A stretch of 64,000 nucleotides of DNA, from NCBI GenBank assembly GCA_003991915.1, contig RQTK01000090.1:611989-675988 (forward strand), given 5' to 3'. The translations under genes and the position numbers were made by a program. Below, one piece after another: positions 47,178 to 57,965 of this stretch. Each line of letters begins with the position of its first letter. Position 1 is the stretch's first letter. Under the pieces are notes generated by a model, which saw nothing but the letters and a program-made list of their open reading frames with translations, was not told where the DNA came from and ran no database searches. This DNA is from Elysia chlorotica (Eukaryota; Mollusca; Gastropoda; Plakobranchidae).

Positions 47178-50100
47178 CAAAAGATAAGATAATGAACATG
47201 TCATGAAAAAAATAGAATGGTTATGCACGGTTTGTACTAACATAATATACAGGGAACACTTAGAGTGACAAAAAAAAAACCCACTAACAATTTATGCATG
47301 CATTAGATCGGGGTATATCAATTGATATTTCAGTAGAAGAAATTTCACAAGGAAATTGAAACGCCTTTCGTATAACAATACTCATGATCTTAGATATTGA
47401 ATGCATAAAATATCTCAACATTGAAGCCTTTGTCATTATAATATGCTTGCTTTAAAAAATCAAAATTCTATCACTTCCAGTCAAGCTTTAAAAACTTTGA
47501 GTCCTGATCAGCTGGACTAAGAAAAGAAATTCGAGTATATTTTCTTATTGAATTACTGAAATATGAAAATTTATTAAAATCAGCACCCATTTCTATTTCC
47601 AGCAATAAACTATGAGACTGAACGCTGAACGAAAAAAATTCAAAGTGATGCAGTTTCAATGATATGAGAGGCAAAACAAATTTAACAAAGAATGAAAAAA
47701 ATGATTTAGCTCTGTTATTATTATGTTCTCATACTTTAGCCCCAGCGCATATCTTCCTCTTTTCCTGTTGTAAATTTAACATTCATTACAATCTTCCACA
47801 AAATGGTATAGACGTTTATTCCAGACCTTTTCTAAATGAAATGCATGTTGCTATAGTGCAATATACACACATAAAATCAAGACAGTCTTCACTGATGATG
47901 AAATTGTTAAAGTAGGCAAGCATTTCTGACCTAAAAAAATCACCCTACGTAGTCAGGCCAGGAACTTAAAAAGATAACACTAACAGTCTTGATGACCAAA
48001 AAAATGTTTTGTTTAATTTACATGATAAATTTCATACAGTATAAATTTTGATTTTGCTCAATATCCAGGGAAAATCTTTCTGCAATAACTGTGCTCCAAC
48101 AAACAAAAAAATCTTTGTTAAAAGAAAATTTGTTGGTGTAGAAAGGTCATGCTTGTTAATTAAAAAAAAATAAAACAAGAAGTAAACATTACTTCGGTAA
48201 CTCTTATAAAAATTGTTCACTGTAAGCAATCTGCAGCAGCCAACTTAATAAAGAATTTCATGGACAGCGGACGAAAAGGATTAAATCACTTAAGCAGAGC
48301 GAATATATTAGGCGAACAACGAAAAAAAAAAAATGCAGCGGCTAACAGTCCAAGATCTATTCTTACCGCAGTATTATTGAGCTCCTGTTATGAGTTTTTA
48401 GAGGGTAATGTAGAATTCATATAATAAGGTGCATAGACAGATCATTGACGAAAACAAAACAACATTTTTTGAAGATTAGTTCAAGTTTTCGAAGTCCAAT
48501 AAAAAAAGGATTTAAGATAAGGGGCTGCAGGTCCATGGGCTACTTTAAGCTAGAAGGTTATTCTAAGCTTTATAGTTGTTTAAAAATGAGGTTAGGCAAA
48601 TGCCTTTGAAAGAACAAAAGAAGTTGAAGAAGGAATGTTACATACAACTTAATAAATAAATCTGTTTTAAGTCACTTTTCCTTTTGAGAAACAATGATAA
48701 GCTTAATAGATGCATGAATAGGCGAAAACAGCGATCTTTCATAAGTTTGGAAAGGGGAGAGGTAGAAATTAAGCATCACTTTTCATTTTGTTTTTTAATA
48801 TGTTACGATGATAATCAAAGAATACTTTTACTTTACACGAAAAGGAACTTGGAAGTAAACATTCCAGGGGATATGTGCATAAAATCCAAAAAGCATCATG
48901 CAAGTCAAAAACAACCTAAAATTGGACTTATGTAGTAAGAAGTTATTAAAATTACATTAACCCACAGCCTTCATCTCATGCTCACCAAGTAAATCAACCC
49001 TACACACCATTTATTCTAAAGCTAATCCCATTTTTACTTCATTTTTACAATTACTTTTAATTAAGAAATTTGAAAATTAAACATAAAAACAACGTTAAAA
49101 TAAAGATTTTTGAAAAAATTATATTTGAATGCTTCTAAATAAGGTAAGATAGCAATTCAGTATCATGGAAGGTTACAGGAGTGCAAAAAAAAGCCAATAA
49201 ATAAAGTGAAATATTACTGAAGTTAATGTTAATAATTCTTTAATTTACACAAACAGTTAGTCTTTCTTAATGCGTATTTATGATTATGAAGTATAACAAA
49301 CAAAAAAAAAGGATAAGATGTTAAACTCAACTACAATCTTTTTGAATATGTGTGATATTGTTATTGTAAATATCTTTATAAATATAACTGTAGTCTAATT
49401 GGTTATCTTGCTAATAGCCTTTTTTGGCAAAATAAATATGAATTACATGAGTAAATGAGCCAAGCTATTTCCAATTTGCTAATTAACATTTATATAGTAT
49501 TAACTAAAAAAAGTGTGGTGTATTTTGGGACTAGTACTAGTAGTAATAATAATACAGTATTCAGAAAACTCACCTTCTTAGAGCTTGACACATCTTCTTC
49601 CTGAAAATGAAAATAGATAGAAACACCAATCAAGGAATCGTTGGCTTGAAGCAAGTTATTAATTTATGAAAGAATATCAGTCATCTTTAGAGAGCCTCAA
49701 ACATCAATATTATATATACTCTTAGATATTGAGAAATGAAAATTATTTTCAAATCTTAAAAATATGATTTGAAAGCTTCTAAGTTGTGAAGACTGGAATT
49801 TCAATCTGTATAGCGCATAATCAAATAGGTTAAGAGCACAAAAAACTTATTGAAACTATGCTGATATTTTAGGAATCCTTTACAAATTCTATGAAAATAC
49901 ACTTCTCTTGCCAATTTTATAGGTGATACCGTGATCTCTTACCTCTGAACTACTGTGATTGATTACAAACATTTTTCCTTCATATGCAATTCTTCGAATC
50001 TGGTTCCTACAATGCACAGCAGATAAAGAAACAGATAATGATTAATATAAGTACAGGGTAATAATCAAGATTTCTATAATGTTTCTAGAAAGATAACCTA

Positions 50101-53100
50101 TGCTTTGTCATAATTGAAAGCATTTAAGGCTGTTGTAAGTTTTGTGTATATATAAAATATGAAAAAGAATCAAAATTAATAGAAAGATTTAGAAATAAAG
50201 TAAGACATAAAAATGGAAAGTAAAAGAATATAAAGAGAGTTTTCAAAGGGTGTACATAAATGGATGGAATAGACGGATAGATGTTTGAAAGATAGCTTGA
50301 CAGACACATAGACAGAAAATTTTTGGTCTAAGGTCAGATAGATAGAGAAAGAAGAACAAAGGCATGATATATGGACAAAAAGACTTAACCATTGAGAGAT
50401 ATAAATAGATATGGTTTGAAAAAGTTAATACAATATATAAAGCAGAAGGAGCTGAGTTGGCACTTCATGGGCTATATTGTGGATGGGTTAAAGACTGATG
50501 TTTGACAATTTTATGTGCTGCCACACACTGACACCAACCCAACCGGTGGGGGGCAAAATCGCCAGAGCTCGAACCACTACCTCTGCAACAGAAACCGCTG
50601 TTCTACCTCACCCTCCGTAAAGCAGAAGCAGGAGGATTTGAGGCTTCTATGGTCCAAATAAAAAGAAAGAGGTGAGTAAAAAAAAAAATAACCCCATAAA
50701 GCAGAAGCAGAAGGAGAGGGATATGAGGTTTCTATGGTCCAAATAAAAGGAGAGAGGTAAGTAAAATAAAAAGTAACAGACACACACCAAAAAAACCCCC
50801 AAAAAAACAAAAAACCTTACCATTTAAAAAGCTGAGTGCGACGACTGCCTCGAAATGTCATGATGCCAAGATGGGTCACACCCAAGTAGAGCTGATCTCC
50901 TCTTTGATCCTGCAGAATGAAAATAACAGGTCAATGAGCAAAATTATTTTATCAATGAATTTGTGTAAAATGTTAAAAATATTTTTTTTATCACTAGTCA
51001 TTTTCATCTTTTTGTTTGCGCTTTAAAACATTATTTTTTGTTTTTGCAATGTGCCTGTGAATTAGAAGTTAGGCACAGCCATGTTGCTATAGTTGTTGTA
51101 CAATAAGGGAAGAAGCCATAGTAATCAGCTTTTCAAAAAGATGGTGCACAACATCTAATTCAGTCATAGGACTACCCATTTTAATATTATCACTAGGGGA
51201 AAAATTCCCCATTTAGGGTCTAAACAAAATGTCTCTAAATCTTCCTATTCTGTAGGTTGTGCACTAGGGGCCTTAAGTACAATGTTGCAGAGGCTTACGG
51301 ATTGTAAGCTACTGTGACGTTGTACTTACGGCCCTTACAAAGAAATGGATGTGGATGTTTTAATGGTTGTTGAGCTCATTTCTGTCAAAGCCACGAGAGC
51401 TGTAACAAGTGGCGTGTTCAATATGTATATACCATTTGTCTTTTGTGCTGATATTTTTGTAGCCATAACCATTCTAAAATATTATGCTGTCTCAAGTTAG
51501 ATATAGGTTTGTGGTTGCTGCTTCTACATTTCCTGATAAAGTCATACCTTTACTTGGTGTGGATCAACCCCATATGTGTCCATGTTGGCAGCCTTCTTAA
51601 GAAAATCTGCTTCACACTCAGATGGCACAACCTCTCTGAGGACAGAAACACAAACATTGCAATCACAATGATAGAAGGGTGGAGGAAAATGGACATAATA
51701 GCGTGTAACAAGTAGAAAATATACACAAGTTAACCTATTTACATCGCATGATTTTAGGCCTATTCCTTATGTGTGCACTGTTTTGGGGAATTTTCAAAAA
51801 TTTGAACAAGGTAAAAGCTTTGATTTTTATTATTTTGAACTGGAAGGTGTGCAGGTCAATACAAAGAAGCTAGCACAAGAGTAAACAAACCTGCACAACA
51901 TGTGTGTGGCGTGATGGGAAAAGATCATATTAGGTGACTGAAAAAACTGACAACTAACTAGAAAGAGCTTCTTTATTAAGATGTAGCCAAAGCAACTGGT
52001 AAAAATTGAAACACAGGTGTGCATTCATAAGATATATAACTGAAAGCTCTACATTATCTTGTCACAAAATTTAATAATTTTTTTTCACTGGAAACAAAAA
52101 TCTCAATGGCCAACAGTACCAGAGCTTTACTTGTATGGGGAATAAAACAACAACTAAAAATAAACAAAACCAGTTTTGCATACGCCAGTGATTTATGTGC
52201 TTCCATGATCTTTTCTTCATGCTTAGGTGTCTGCTTTGGGAGCATGAACTTGAGACTCTGCATCGGACCTCCCACTAGAACACCTAGCATCAGCGGCTGA
52301 AGTGCTGCAAATGTAGAGAATGGGTTAGCTCCCTTGACGAATTAAAGATGATATTTCTTGACCTTTTATGAGACAAATGCTTGATATCTTATTCAAAGTC
52401 AGGATTTTAGTATGCAGATCATTATTATCTTAGTGAATTAAGTGCCCTAGAGAGAATCCTTGATGTGTACTAATTCATTTAAATGCATATGTTAGAATAT
52501 CACAGTGTCAAATTGATGTCTTTGCAGCAGAGGAGTTCAGTTGGTTTAACTTACATATCAGCACTATATAGGCTATATTGTGGGTGGGCCCCAAGACGGA
52601 CATTTGGCAATTCTATGTCCTACCACACACGAGATAGTGCCTTGTAACAGAGGATACTTTATATTAATATATCATTTTATGTATCCTGTTTCACAGTCTT
52701 GTGAATAAGATGTAGTATCGAGGCTCTAAGATTCACTGCTACTGCACTGTTTGTTGCAAGGCATTTTCTTTTAAGGTAAAACAGATATTTTACATTGGTG
52801 TGACTGTCTTATGGGATCAGCCTTATAAAGAATTAAATTATAGAGGAAGATCAAATCTAATCAAACTACTATATCGTACATTGAATGATGTAGGCGGCCA
52901 GCTGTATGGACTCATCGTGTGGGCACAGCAAGCGTCCGTGATGAAGGTCCCTGCGAAGCTGGAGGAACAGGTAGTACCTGGGCAAAAGAGAAGACAGCAA
53001 TGGAATGACAGATATATTAAGAAACAAAAGTAACGTGTAAAAGAGAATAAGAGAAAACACCTTTTTAGTTCCAAGGCAAAGAAAGGACAACAATGGCATG

Positions 53101-53425
53101 GTAGGTATATTTAGAAACAAAAGCCAAGTGTGAAAGAGAATCAGAGAAAACACCTTTTATTTATTTCCTAGGCAAAGAAAGGACAACAATGATATATTTG
53201 ATAACATAATCCAAATGTAAAAGAGAATCAAAGAAAACATTAATTGTTTACTATGATCTCCTTATGGAACAAATAGACTTGCTGTCTTGATGCATTTATA
53301 TTTACATGGTATTATTGTAATAATATTTCTTTCTTTTTACCCGTTTATATTTATTCAAGAAAACAATGTATCCTGTGAATTTTATTTACTTCATATGATT
53401 TTTTTCAGAAGATCAACAGCGTAAC

Positions 53426-53480
<55 letters not shown>

Positions 53481-53630
53481 GTTGTTATCATCATCATCAT
53501 CATTATTATGGTTTAAAAAAATCAGCATTGCAATACGAATAAAATAGTTACCTTGTAATCTCCTCGTGCAGCTTCATGGGGTCTTCTGGGTAAAATTTCA
53601 CACGGAAACAAAGCACCATCTTGCTCAAGC
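32240..53630 (-). CDS. FERM-domain protein, FRMD3/FRMD5-like, with C-terminal membrane segment (5' exons missing)
   Basis: Band 4.1 superfamily adaptor that should link membrane proteins to the cortical cytoskeleton. Fourteen exons on minus, 5' to 3': 53630-53552, 52977-52880, 52304-52184, 51635-51548, 50909-50821, 50006-49943, 49600-49574, 43886-43798, 42880-42803, 42193-42125, 41492-41395, 38618-38601, 34760-34585, 32689-32240. Phases agree throughout, giving 513 full codons plus stop. Order: end of FERM F1 (KFYPEDPMKLHEEITR), F2 (YYLFLQLRRDLHHGRLLC to ANMDTYGVDP), F3/PH-like (LYLGVTHLGIMTF to KYLWRCAVEQQLFFT), the FERM-adjacent motif (FTRGSRFRFSGRCQ, EASENIRRTEPPF), a Ser/Asn- and Gln-rich linker, an acidic stretch, one membrane helix (LFMSVLVALVLAAALFYIIF) and an amphipathic tail. 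The YGVDPH and GSRFRF motifs and the C-terminal helix favour FRMD3/FRMD5 over other band 4.1 proteins. The missing N-terminus is roughly 90-100 residues. Confidence 0.88.
33891..33973. repeat. (AG)n microsatellite
   Basis: About 80 bases of AG repeats with one GAGGAG interruption, in a FERM gene intron (CT on the transcribed strand). Confidence 0.95.
34585..34760 (-). CDS. FERM protein exon, Gln-rich linker (3' end uncertain)
   Basis: Acceptor CCAACCCCCAG. Encodes EAAVDVPNLLGQEASVDGTT and later EEQLQQQQQQMQKS, a short glutamine run. The donor chosen, ACT|GTCAGT, is non-canonical at position +3 but is the best in-phase GT before the in-frame stop; CCA|GTTCAT 33 bases on is the alternative. 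Confidence 0.7.
34761..38600 (-). other. FERM gene intron before the Gln-rich exon
   Basis: 3.8 kb. Contains a short AG run (36038-36061) and a CT-rich stretch (37490-37580). A 102-codon plus-strand open frame (35522-35830) with a hydrophobic N-terminus is not recognised. No exon otherwise seen. Confidence 0.7.
38601..38618 (-). CDS. FERM protein 18-nt microexon
   Basis: ATCGCAGAAAGTTTAATG, flanked by acceptor TGCCCTGTAG and donor GTAAGT. With its neighbours it encodes DRRKFN. Phases match both flanking exons, and its length is a multiple of three, so skipping would keep the frame. Confidence 0.75.
40300..40830 (-). mobile_element. Degenerate LINE reverse transcriptase fragment
   Basis: On minus, across several frames and stops, one reads LFSDF, SALNTIQPHMIVEKL, TLYTNDYHTHN, ADDFTLQCF, YLEEVEKFVS and QLNVSKTKEIIVDLG. 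These are recognisable blocks of a CR1/L2/Jockey-type reverse transcriptase around the YADD/FADD active site. Multiple stops and frameshifts show it is dead. It lies in the intron 41394-38619. Confidence 0.75.
41395..41492 (-). CDS. FERM protein exon, Ser/Asn-rich linker
   Basis: 98 nt, acceptor ATTGTTAG, donor AGAAG|GTAAGG. Encodes RTSSLPNFGKKNHSADNKNN then TMRDSLMSDSFRE; RTSSLP looks like a basophilic kinase or 14-3-3-type site, which is an inference. Confidence 0.87.
42125..42193 (-). CDS. FERM protein exon, FERM-adjacent region end
   Basis: 69 nt. Encodes CQNEAYEASENIRRTEPPFA, resembling the EASxxIxREPP stretch of FRMD3/FRMD5. Confidence 0.9.
42803..42880 (-). CDS. FERM protein exon, FERM-adjacent region
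   Basis: 78 nt, acceptor CTTTTAG, donor TTCAG|GTAAAT. Encodes LSSSATAPKIRSGGGLFTRG then SRFRF, the GSRFRFSG motif of the FERM-adjacent region. Confidence 0.92.
43205..43555 (+). mobile_element. Degenerate LINE fragment, end of reverse transcriptase ORF
   Basis: On plus: NWLPVKERIEYKIATNVFKC, FDNLALEYLKEFL, LSRESKTYKS, TNLKSFGDPSF, VWNPLPQEIRDSTSLET and PLFKHAL, interrupted by frameshifts. This is the C-terminal end typical of CR1/L2-like LINE proteins. The 93-codon minus frame here is its antisense shadow. Confidence 0.8.
43798..43886 (-). CDS. FERM protein exon, F3 C-terminal helix
   Basis: 89 nt, donor TTCAC|GTAAGT. Encodes GYRCNTAAAAKYLWRCAVEQ and then QLFFT, the conserved last helix of the FERM domain. 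Confidence 0.93.
45040..45092. repeat. (AG)n microsatellite
   Basis: A pure AG run with a GA-rich flank and a short GT run just upstream. Confidence 0.95.
45832..45879. repeat. (AG)n microsatellite
   Basis: A pure AG dinucleotide run of nearly 50 bases. Confidence 0.95.
46828..47173. repeat. (AG)n - gap - (ATA)n compound microsatellite
   Basis: An AG run of about 100 bases enters the gap, and a pure ATA trinucleotide run of 54 bases leaves it. Confidence 0.95.
46929..47119. other. Assembly gap (191 N)
   Basis: Unsequenced bases between two different simple repeats; the stated size may be an estimate. Confidence 0.99.
49574..49600 (-). CDS. FERM protein 27-nt exon
   Basis: Phase 0 at both ends; acceptor ATTTTCAG, donor AAG|GTGAGT. 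Encodes EEDVSSSKK, a charged loop of the F3 lobe. Because it is symmetric it could be skipped without changing the frame. Confidence 0.85.
49943..50006 (-). CDS. FERM protein exon, F3 middle
   Basis: 64 nt, donor GAG|GTAAGA. Encodes NQIRRIAYEGKMFVINHSSS, matching the WxxIxxxxxEGKxF pattern of this lobe. Confidence 0.92.
50447..50618 (-). mobile_element. SINE with internal deletion, in a FERM gene intron
   Basis: Has the tail/core (GGGCTATATTGTGGATGGG, GACAATTTTATGTGCTGCCA) joined to the head-side part (CCAACCCAACCGGTGGGGGG, CAGAGCTCGAACCACTACCT). About 40 bases of the body are missing. Confidence 0.8.
50618..50770. repeat. Tandem duplication, ~72-base unit
   Basis: TAAAGCAGAAGCAG, GAGG, TTCTATGGTCCAAATAAAA and GAGAGGTAAGTAAA or AGAGGTGAGTAAA occur twice in a row, immediately right of the SINE and about 50 bases from an exon donor. 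Confidence 0.85.
50821..50909 (-). CDS. FERM protein exon, F3 (PH-like) start
   Basis: 89 nt, acceptor ATTCTGCAG, donor AAATG|GTAAGG. Encodes DQRGDQLYLGVTHLGIMTF and RGSRRTQLFKW. Confidence 0.93.
51548..51635 (-). CDS. FERM protein exon, F2 end
   Basis: 88 nt. Encodes EVVPSECEADFLKKAANM followed by DTYGVDPHQVK, the classic end of the F2 lobe. Donor AAAG|GTATGA. Confidence 0.93.
52184..52304 (-). CDS. FERM protein exon, F2 lobe middle
   Basis: 121 nt; acceptor CTCTACATTTGCAG with a good pyrimidine tract, donor CTGGC|GTATGC. The right part (FMLPKQTPKHEEKIMEAHKS) is conserved. The left part (SLQPLMLGVLVGGPMQ) is in frame and of the expected length but lacks the acidic GDYDP-like sequence normally found there. 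Confidence 0.8.
52528..52640 (-). mobile_element. SINE fragment in a FERM gene intron
   Basis: Tail and core only: GAGTTCAGTTGGTTTAAC, GCACTATATAGGCTATATTG, GGGCCCCAAGACGGAC, CCACACACGAGATAG. Confidence 0.8.
52880..52977 (-). CDS. FERM protein exon, F2 lobe start
   Basis: 98 nt, acceptor TTTTGCCCAG, donor CAAT|GTACGA. Encodes YYLFLQLRRDLHHGRLLC and then ESIQLAAYIIQ, a highly conserved FERM F2 segment. Confidence 0.93.
52978..53245. repeat. ~92-base tandem repeat, about three copies, abutting a splice acceptor
   Basis: GGCAAAGAAAGGACAACAATG or GGCAAAAGAGAAGACAGCAATGG, then AGAAACAAAAG, then GTAAAAGAGAATMAGAGAAAACAC recur three times. The first copy contains the pyrimidine tract and AG used by exon 52880-52977 on the minus strand. 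Confidence 0.85.
53424..53510. repeat. (ATT)n / (ATC)n microsatellite
   Basis: About 57 bases of ATT followed by a short TCA block, in a FERM gene intron. Confidence 0.95.
53552..53630 (-). CDS. FERM protein exon, end of F1 lobe
   Basis: 79 nt with acceptor TTTCTTCAG and donor ACAAG|GTAACT. Encodes MVLCFRVKFYPEDPMKLHEE, the standard junction between the F1 and F2 lobes. It enters with two bases completing a codon, so at least one further exon lies upstream. Confidence 0.93.
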
Positions 53631-55253
53631 CTGAAGAAAAAAAATGGAGTAAAAATTGTGAATACAAAACAAAACAAAAAAATGTAAAAATACTAGTAAT
53701 GTTCAGCTGAAAAATAAATCCAAATGCAATCTTCATGATCATCCGAAGCAGCCAATTTTTTGTTGTTGTTGCAAAAACAAATTGAGAACTCGCCAAATAT
53801 CACTGCAGGCGTGCAGAGTCTAAGAGATGTACAGTAAAAAGACAAATAAATATAATTAAGATTCACGATTATGAGAAAGGAGAATTTTGCTCAAAAAGCA
53901 AATGCATAAATCTCTTTTTCTAAGCTATGCTATATCCTAAATCTTAACCCCCCACACACACACTCGTCGTCGTCTTTAAAAAATGTATTTTCCCTTTTTA
54001 TGCAAACTTGAGAGAAAAAAAAAAAATGAAAATCTGTTTTCATTAAACACAAAACAATAACGGAATAATCTTCAATAACTGTGAGAATTTATCAAATCAA
54101 AGCGGACGAGTCGGATAGTAAATCTTTGCCAAAGATAAAAGCTAACAAAAAAGGAAAAGAAAAAGGAGAAGAAAAAGAAAAAAGGAAACAAAGTGAGAAG
54201 GAAAGAGAAAAAATGTAAAGGTAAGGGGAAAAAAGTAAATATTTTCCATGATCTTTCATATAAGTTATAAGCACATCGCAGCTGATATTAACTCAAATAA
54301 ACAAAATGCATGGTATGTACAAAATAGATTGTTACATGGCCTATTATTGCAAACATCCATGCCTGACCAAAAATCTGAGCCAAAAAAAAAAAGCTAACAA
54401 AGACAAAACAAGGAAAAAGGAAAGGAAGAAAACCACAAGGAAAAACAACAACAAAACAAGCAAGACCAAACAGGGAAAACGGGGACTGTATGTGATTATT
54501 CATTTTTTCCTTCCTCTTGACAAAATGAGGTAAGGGGGGTGTCTCTCACGGTAAACTATTACGCTTGCTATATGCCTATGGTATTCATCAGGACGGTCAG
54601 GGCGCAGGACAGGTGAGAGATGAATCGATAAGACCAGCAGACCAGTCAGGCCTGGCGTCTGACTTACGCCCTCGATTAACCCTGTGGACTCCGACACGGG
54701 TCACTGACAATCGAGTTTCCCTTTTAGTTAGAGCTTTCATAGTAATTTGCTTCGTGTAGCAAAACCGCCGCTTTAGGAAAAGCATTCGTTGTATGTAATG
54801 TGCTTGGTAGAGCAAAACTGTCGTTTTTACGATACTGCAACACTAAGTCGGCTCTCGATCAAATCCACACATACCCCTCTCCTACCTCTCTCCTCTTCTC
54901 CCTCTCTCACCCACACACTCTCGTACCGCCACACATGTTCAGCAAAGGAAACCATAACTGCACTTTTAACACACCTATCGGTAAGGCTATTAAACCCAGG
55001 GTTGTGTTTCCCCAGACCGCTTTGTTGTTGCTTACAGTTCAAGGATTTGTCACTACAGAAGAGGCTTACAGACCTGAGCCCCTACAACGACAATCGACAT
55101 TGATTCGACCAGGTTTTATGGTACATTGTATCGACAGCGACTAACTGTAATATATTAGTAATTAAGAAGGGAGATAGGAAAGCTCAATGTGTTGGCAGAT
55201 ATCCTGCAGAAACAGCTGGGTCTACTCTACCATACTGAGAGAGAGAGAGGGGG

Positions 55254-55454
<201 letters not shown>

Positions 55455-55542
55455 AGTTAGTTTTACGTCTAACATCAGCACTATTAGGGCTATATTGTGG
55501 ACGGGCCCCAAGGCTGATGTCTGACAATTTTATGTGCTTCCA
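55455..55542 (-). mobile_element. SINE fragment with microsatellite at its 3' tail
   Basis: GAGTTAGTTTTACGTC, TCAGCACTATTAGGGCTATA, TTGTGGACGGGCCCCAAGG and GACAATTTTATGTGC: tail plus core only. The TAC repeats (on the minus strand) directly extend the SINE 3' tail. Confidence 0.8.
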
Positions 55543-57254
55543 GGGAGAGAGCGAAAGAGATAGATACACAAATTTGTTTTTATAACATACTCAGACTCCT
55601 TTATTAAGCTAATTCTAACTTGATACTAATGTCAGCCATATACAATTATTTTTCTACGCAACACCATGTAAGTACGCCCAGAGCTCCATTGGGCTGAAGG
55701 GGCAAAAACACAACAAAACAAAGCTATCAAGAGCCCAGATGTTGGATGAAAACATTAGGACGAGTAATGGGAGGAGCTGATTTTTCACATTGCGACAGCT
55801 GGTTCTATTCTGACCTGACTATACTGACTAAATAAAACCTGGGCTATGAGATTTATCAATGATAATGCATGACTTCAGACTGTATGGTGATGTTTTGAAA
55901 CTCAATACGAGCGGCGAGTGAAAGCAAAACGTTTCTCATTCCCGGTGACTTTCAACAGATCAATGCCTAACGCTTGTGGTAATTAGTTTTTATGCAGAGA
56001 CATGCGTGTGATTATTGCTTGTGATAGTTATCTTTGGTTCGTTGACTTTGAGTGCGTCCTGAGAGTTTGCTGAAGAGTTATACCAGGAACATAGATTTAG
56101 TGAGGCTTTTCACAAAAAGAGCTCACAGTGCAATGGCTAATTGGCTATTGGAAAGCTAGCGTTACGCGTGCTCACTCTACTTATTCAAGGAAATGAAGGC
56201 GATGTACCAATCTTAAGATATAGTTTTACTAAGGTTTAAAGAAGAATGCTACCGTCTTCATTATCCCGACCCACATACGCGCGCACACTAAACAACAAAC
56301 AAACAAACAAAACAAAAACAAAACCCACTTATTTCACACTCTCTGGTTCTACCATCTATAAAAAGTCGAGGCACGAGATAAGATTCGAACCACAGACCTG
56401 CTTGCCATCCCAAAACATAATTATAAATTAACATACTGATCTACCGTCCCTCAACTATTCATGCTTTTGATCTTTAAAAAAAAATCTCGAAACGTTGGAA
56501 CTTTCCCATTTATAATTAATAAATATTGTCGCTGTTTTATGATTTTGAACCAATTTATAACTCCCCACTGACTATGCTAAAAGAGCAACTTAAGTTACTA
56601 TATAGATCGTGCTTCACCAGAGGCCCCATTTCACACTACAGTAAGTTACCCGTGTTTTATTGATTGAACACATTTACATTAAAATGTATACTTCAATGTC
56701 TTAGAAACTAAATGAAGAAGAACATTTTTAAAAGATGATGGAGTATGGAGTAAAAAAAAAAAAGAGTATGAGTGTCTGTGTGTGATTCAAAACCAAAAAA
56801 AGGGGGTACCACTGTAAATTAACAAAGTTCAGATGATTGCCGTCCATGGTTAGCACTACATCTACATCTAACCAAACAAGGAACAACATTGCTATTATAA
56901 ACTTAAAGAAAGTAGGTCCAGTCGTTCTTGGGTGCCAATCATTGGCGGCCATTCCAGTCCGCTAGACGCTGCTATGAGGTCAGTGTCCAGACTGACCTTG
57001 ATTCTCGGGTAACACCACAGGGGAATTCAACAGCTATGGCTCGTCTGTGTATACTATACTTTAACACAGCCAAGCGCTTTTTTCTGGTCTTGGAATGGCT
57101 CCATCTAGCACTAAGACTTGTTACGTTGTTGTTCTTTTTTTCCCTTGGTTTTGCTTGGAATCTGATGAGGACAGAATGATTCTCTACCACGCCCGAGCAG
57201 ACAGCAATGTTCTATTTTTGTCATTCTTGGCAAACGTCACGGCACTACTAACTT

Positions 57255-57318
57255 GAGGCAGGTTGAAGAGGCAGAGTCGAGAACTGCCAATAGCAAAGAC
57301 ACAAGATGACAAGATAAA

Positions 57319-57361
<43 letters not shown>

Positions 57362-57475
57362 ATTTCTATCCTCTCCAGGCAGAGTCGAGAACAGCCAATA
57401 GCAAAGACACAAGACGACAAGATAAACTCTCCCTCCCTCCCTCTCTTTCTCATTTCTATCCCCTCCTTTCTCTCT
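57255..57475. repeat. Tandem duplication of ~115 bases containing (CT)n
   Basis: GGCAGAGTCGAGAACTGCCA or GGCAGAGTCGAGAACAGCCA, then ATAGCAAAGACACAAGAYGA, CAAGATAAAC, a CT tract and TCTCATTTCTATCC occur twice. A further pure CT run follows at 57493-57545. Confidence 0.88.
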
Positions 57476-57490
57476 TGCTCTTCTCCTCCC

Positions 57491-57548
<58 letters not shown>

Positions 57549-57792
57549 AGTAAAGGCTTAATAAGTGTGTCTCACTTACAATGAACTTGTACAGCCCTAC
57601 TTAAATATTGAAAAAAATGAGTATAAACCACTCTACAAATATAATGCTCGACAACAAGTGGTTTCGAATATTCTCAGAATACGCTGGCGCTTCTTCGATG
57701 AATGTTTTAATTCTAAAAATTTATAACGATGAGAGACAATGTAAGACACCGTCGCATAGGATTGTTCAAGAACACCAAGGAGACAATATCCC

Positions 57793-57797
<5 letters not shown>

Positions 57798-57850
<53 letters not shown>

Positions 57851-57965
57851 CAGACAGACAGACAGACAGACAGGCAGACAGAGAGACAGACAGAGGCAGA
57901 TAGACAGAGACAGACAGACAGATCTCTTCTCTTCTAAAGAAAATCTTCAGAGAGACAGACAGATC
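57798..57965. repeat. (AG)n followed by (CAGA)n, with a short duplicated phrase
   Basis: A pure AG run to 57842, then CAGA tetranucleotides to about 57922. GACAGACAGATCTCTT is repeated about 40 bases later. Confidence 0.9.

Larger units (their letters stand above)
43887..49573 (-). other. Large FERM gene intron with microsatellites and the assembly gap
   Basis: 5.7 kb. Holds AG runs at 45040-45092 (preceded by a GT run at 44957), 45832-45879 and 46828-46928, the N gap, and an ATA run 47120-47173. The rest is AT-rich with no exon seen; an undetected exon inside the gap is possible, although exon phases join without one. Confidence 0.75.
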
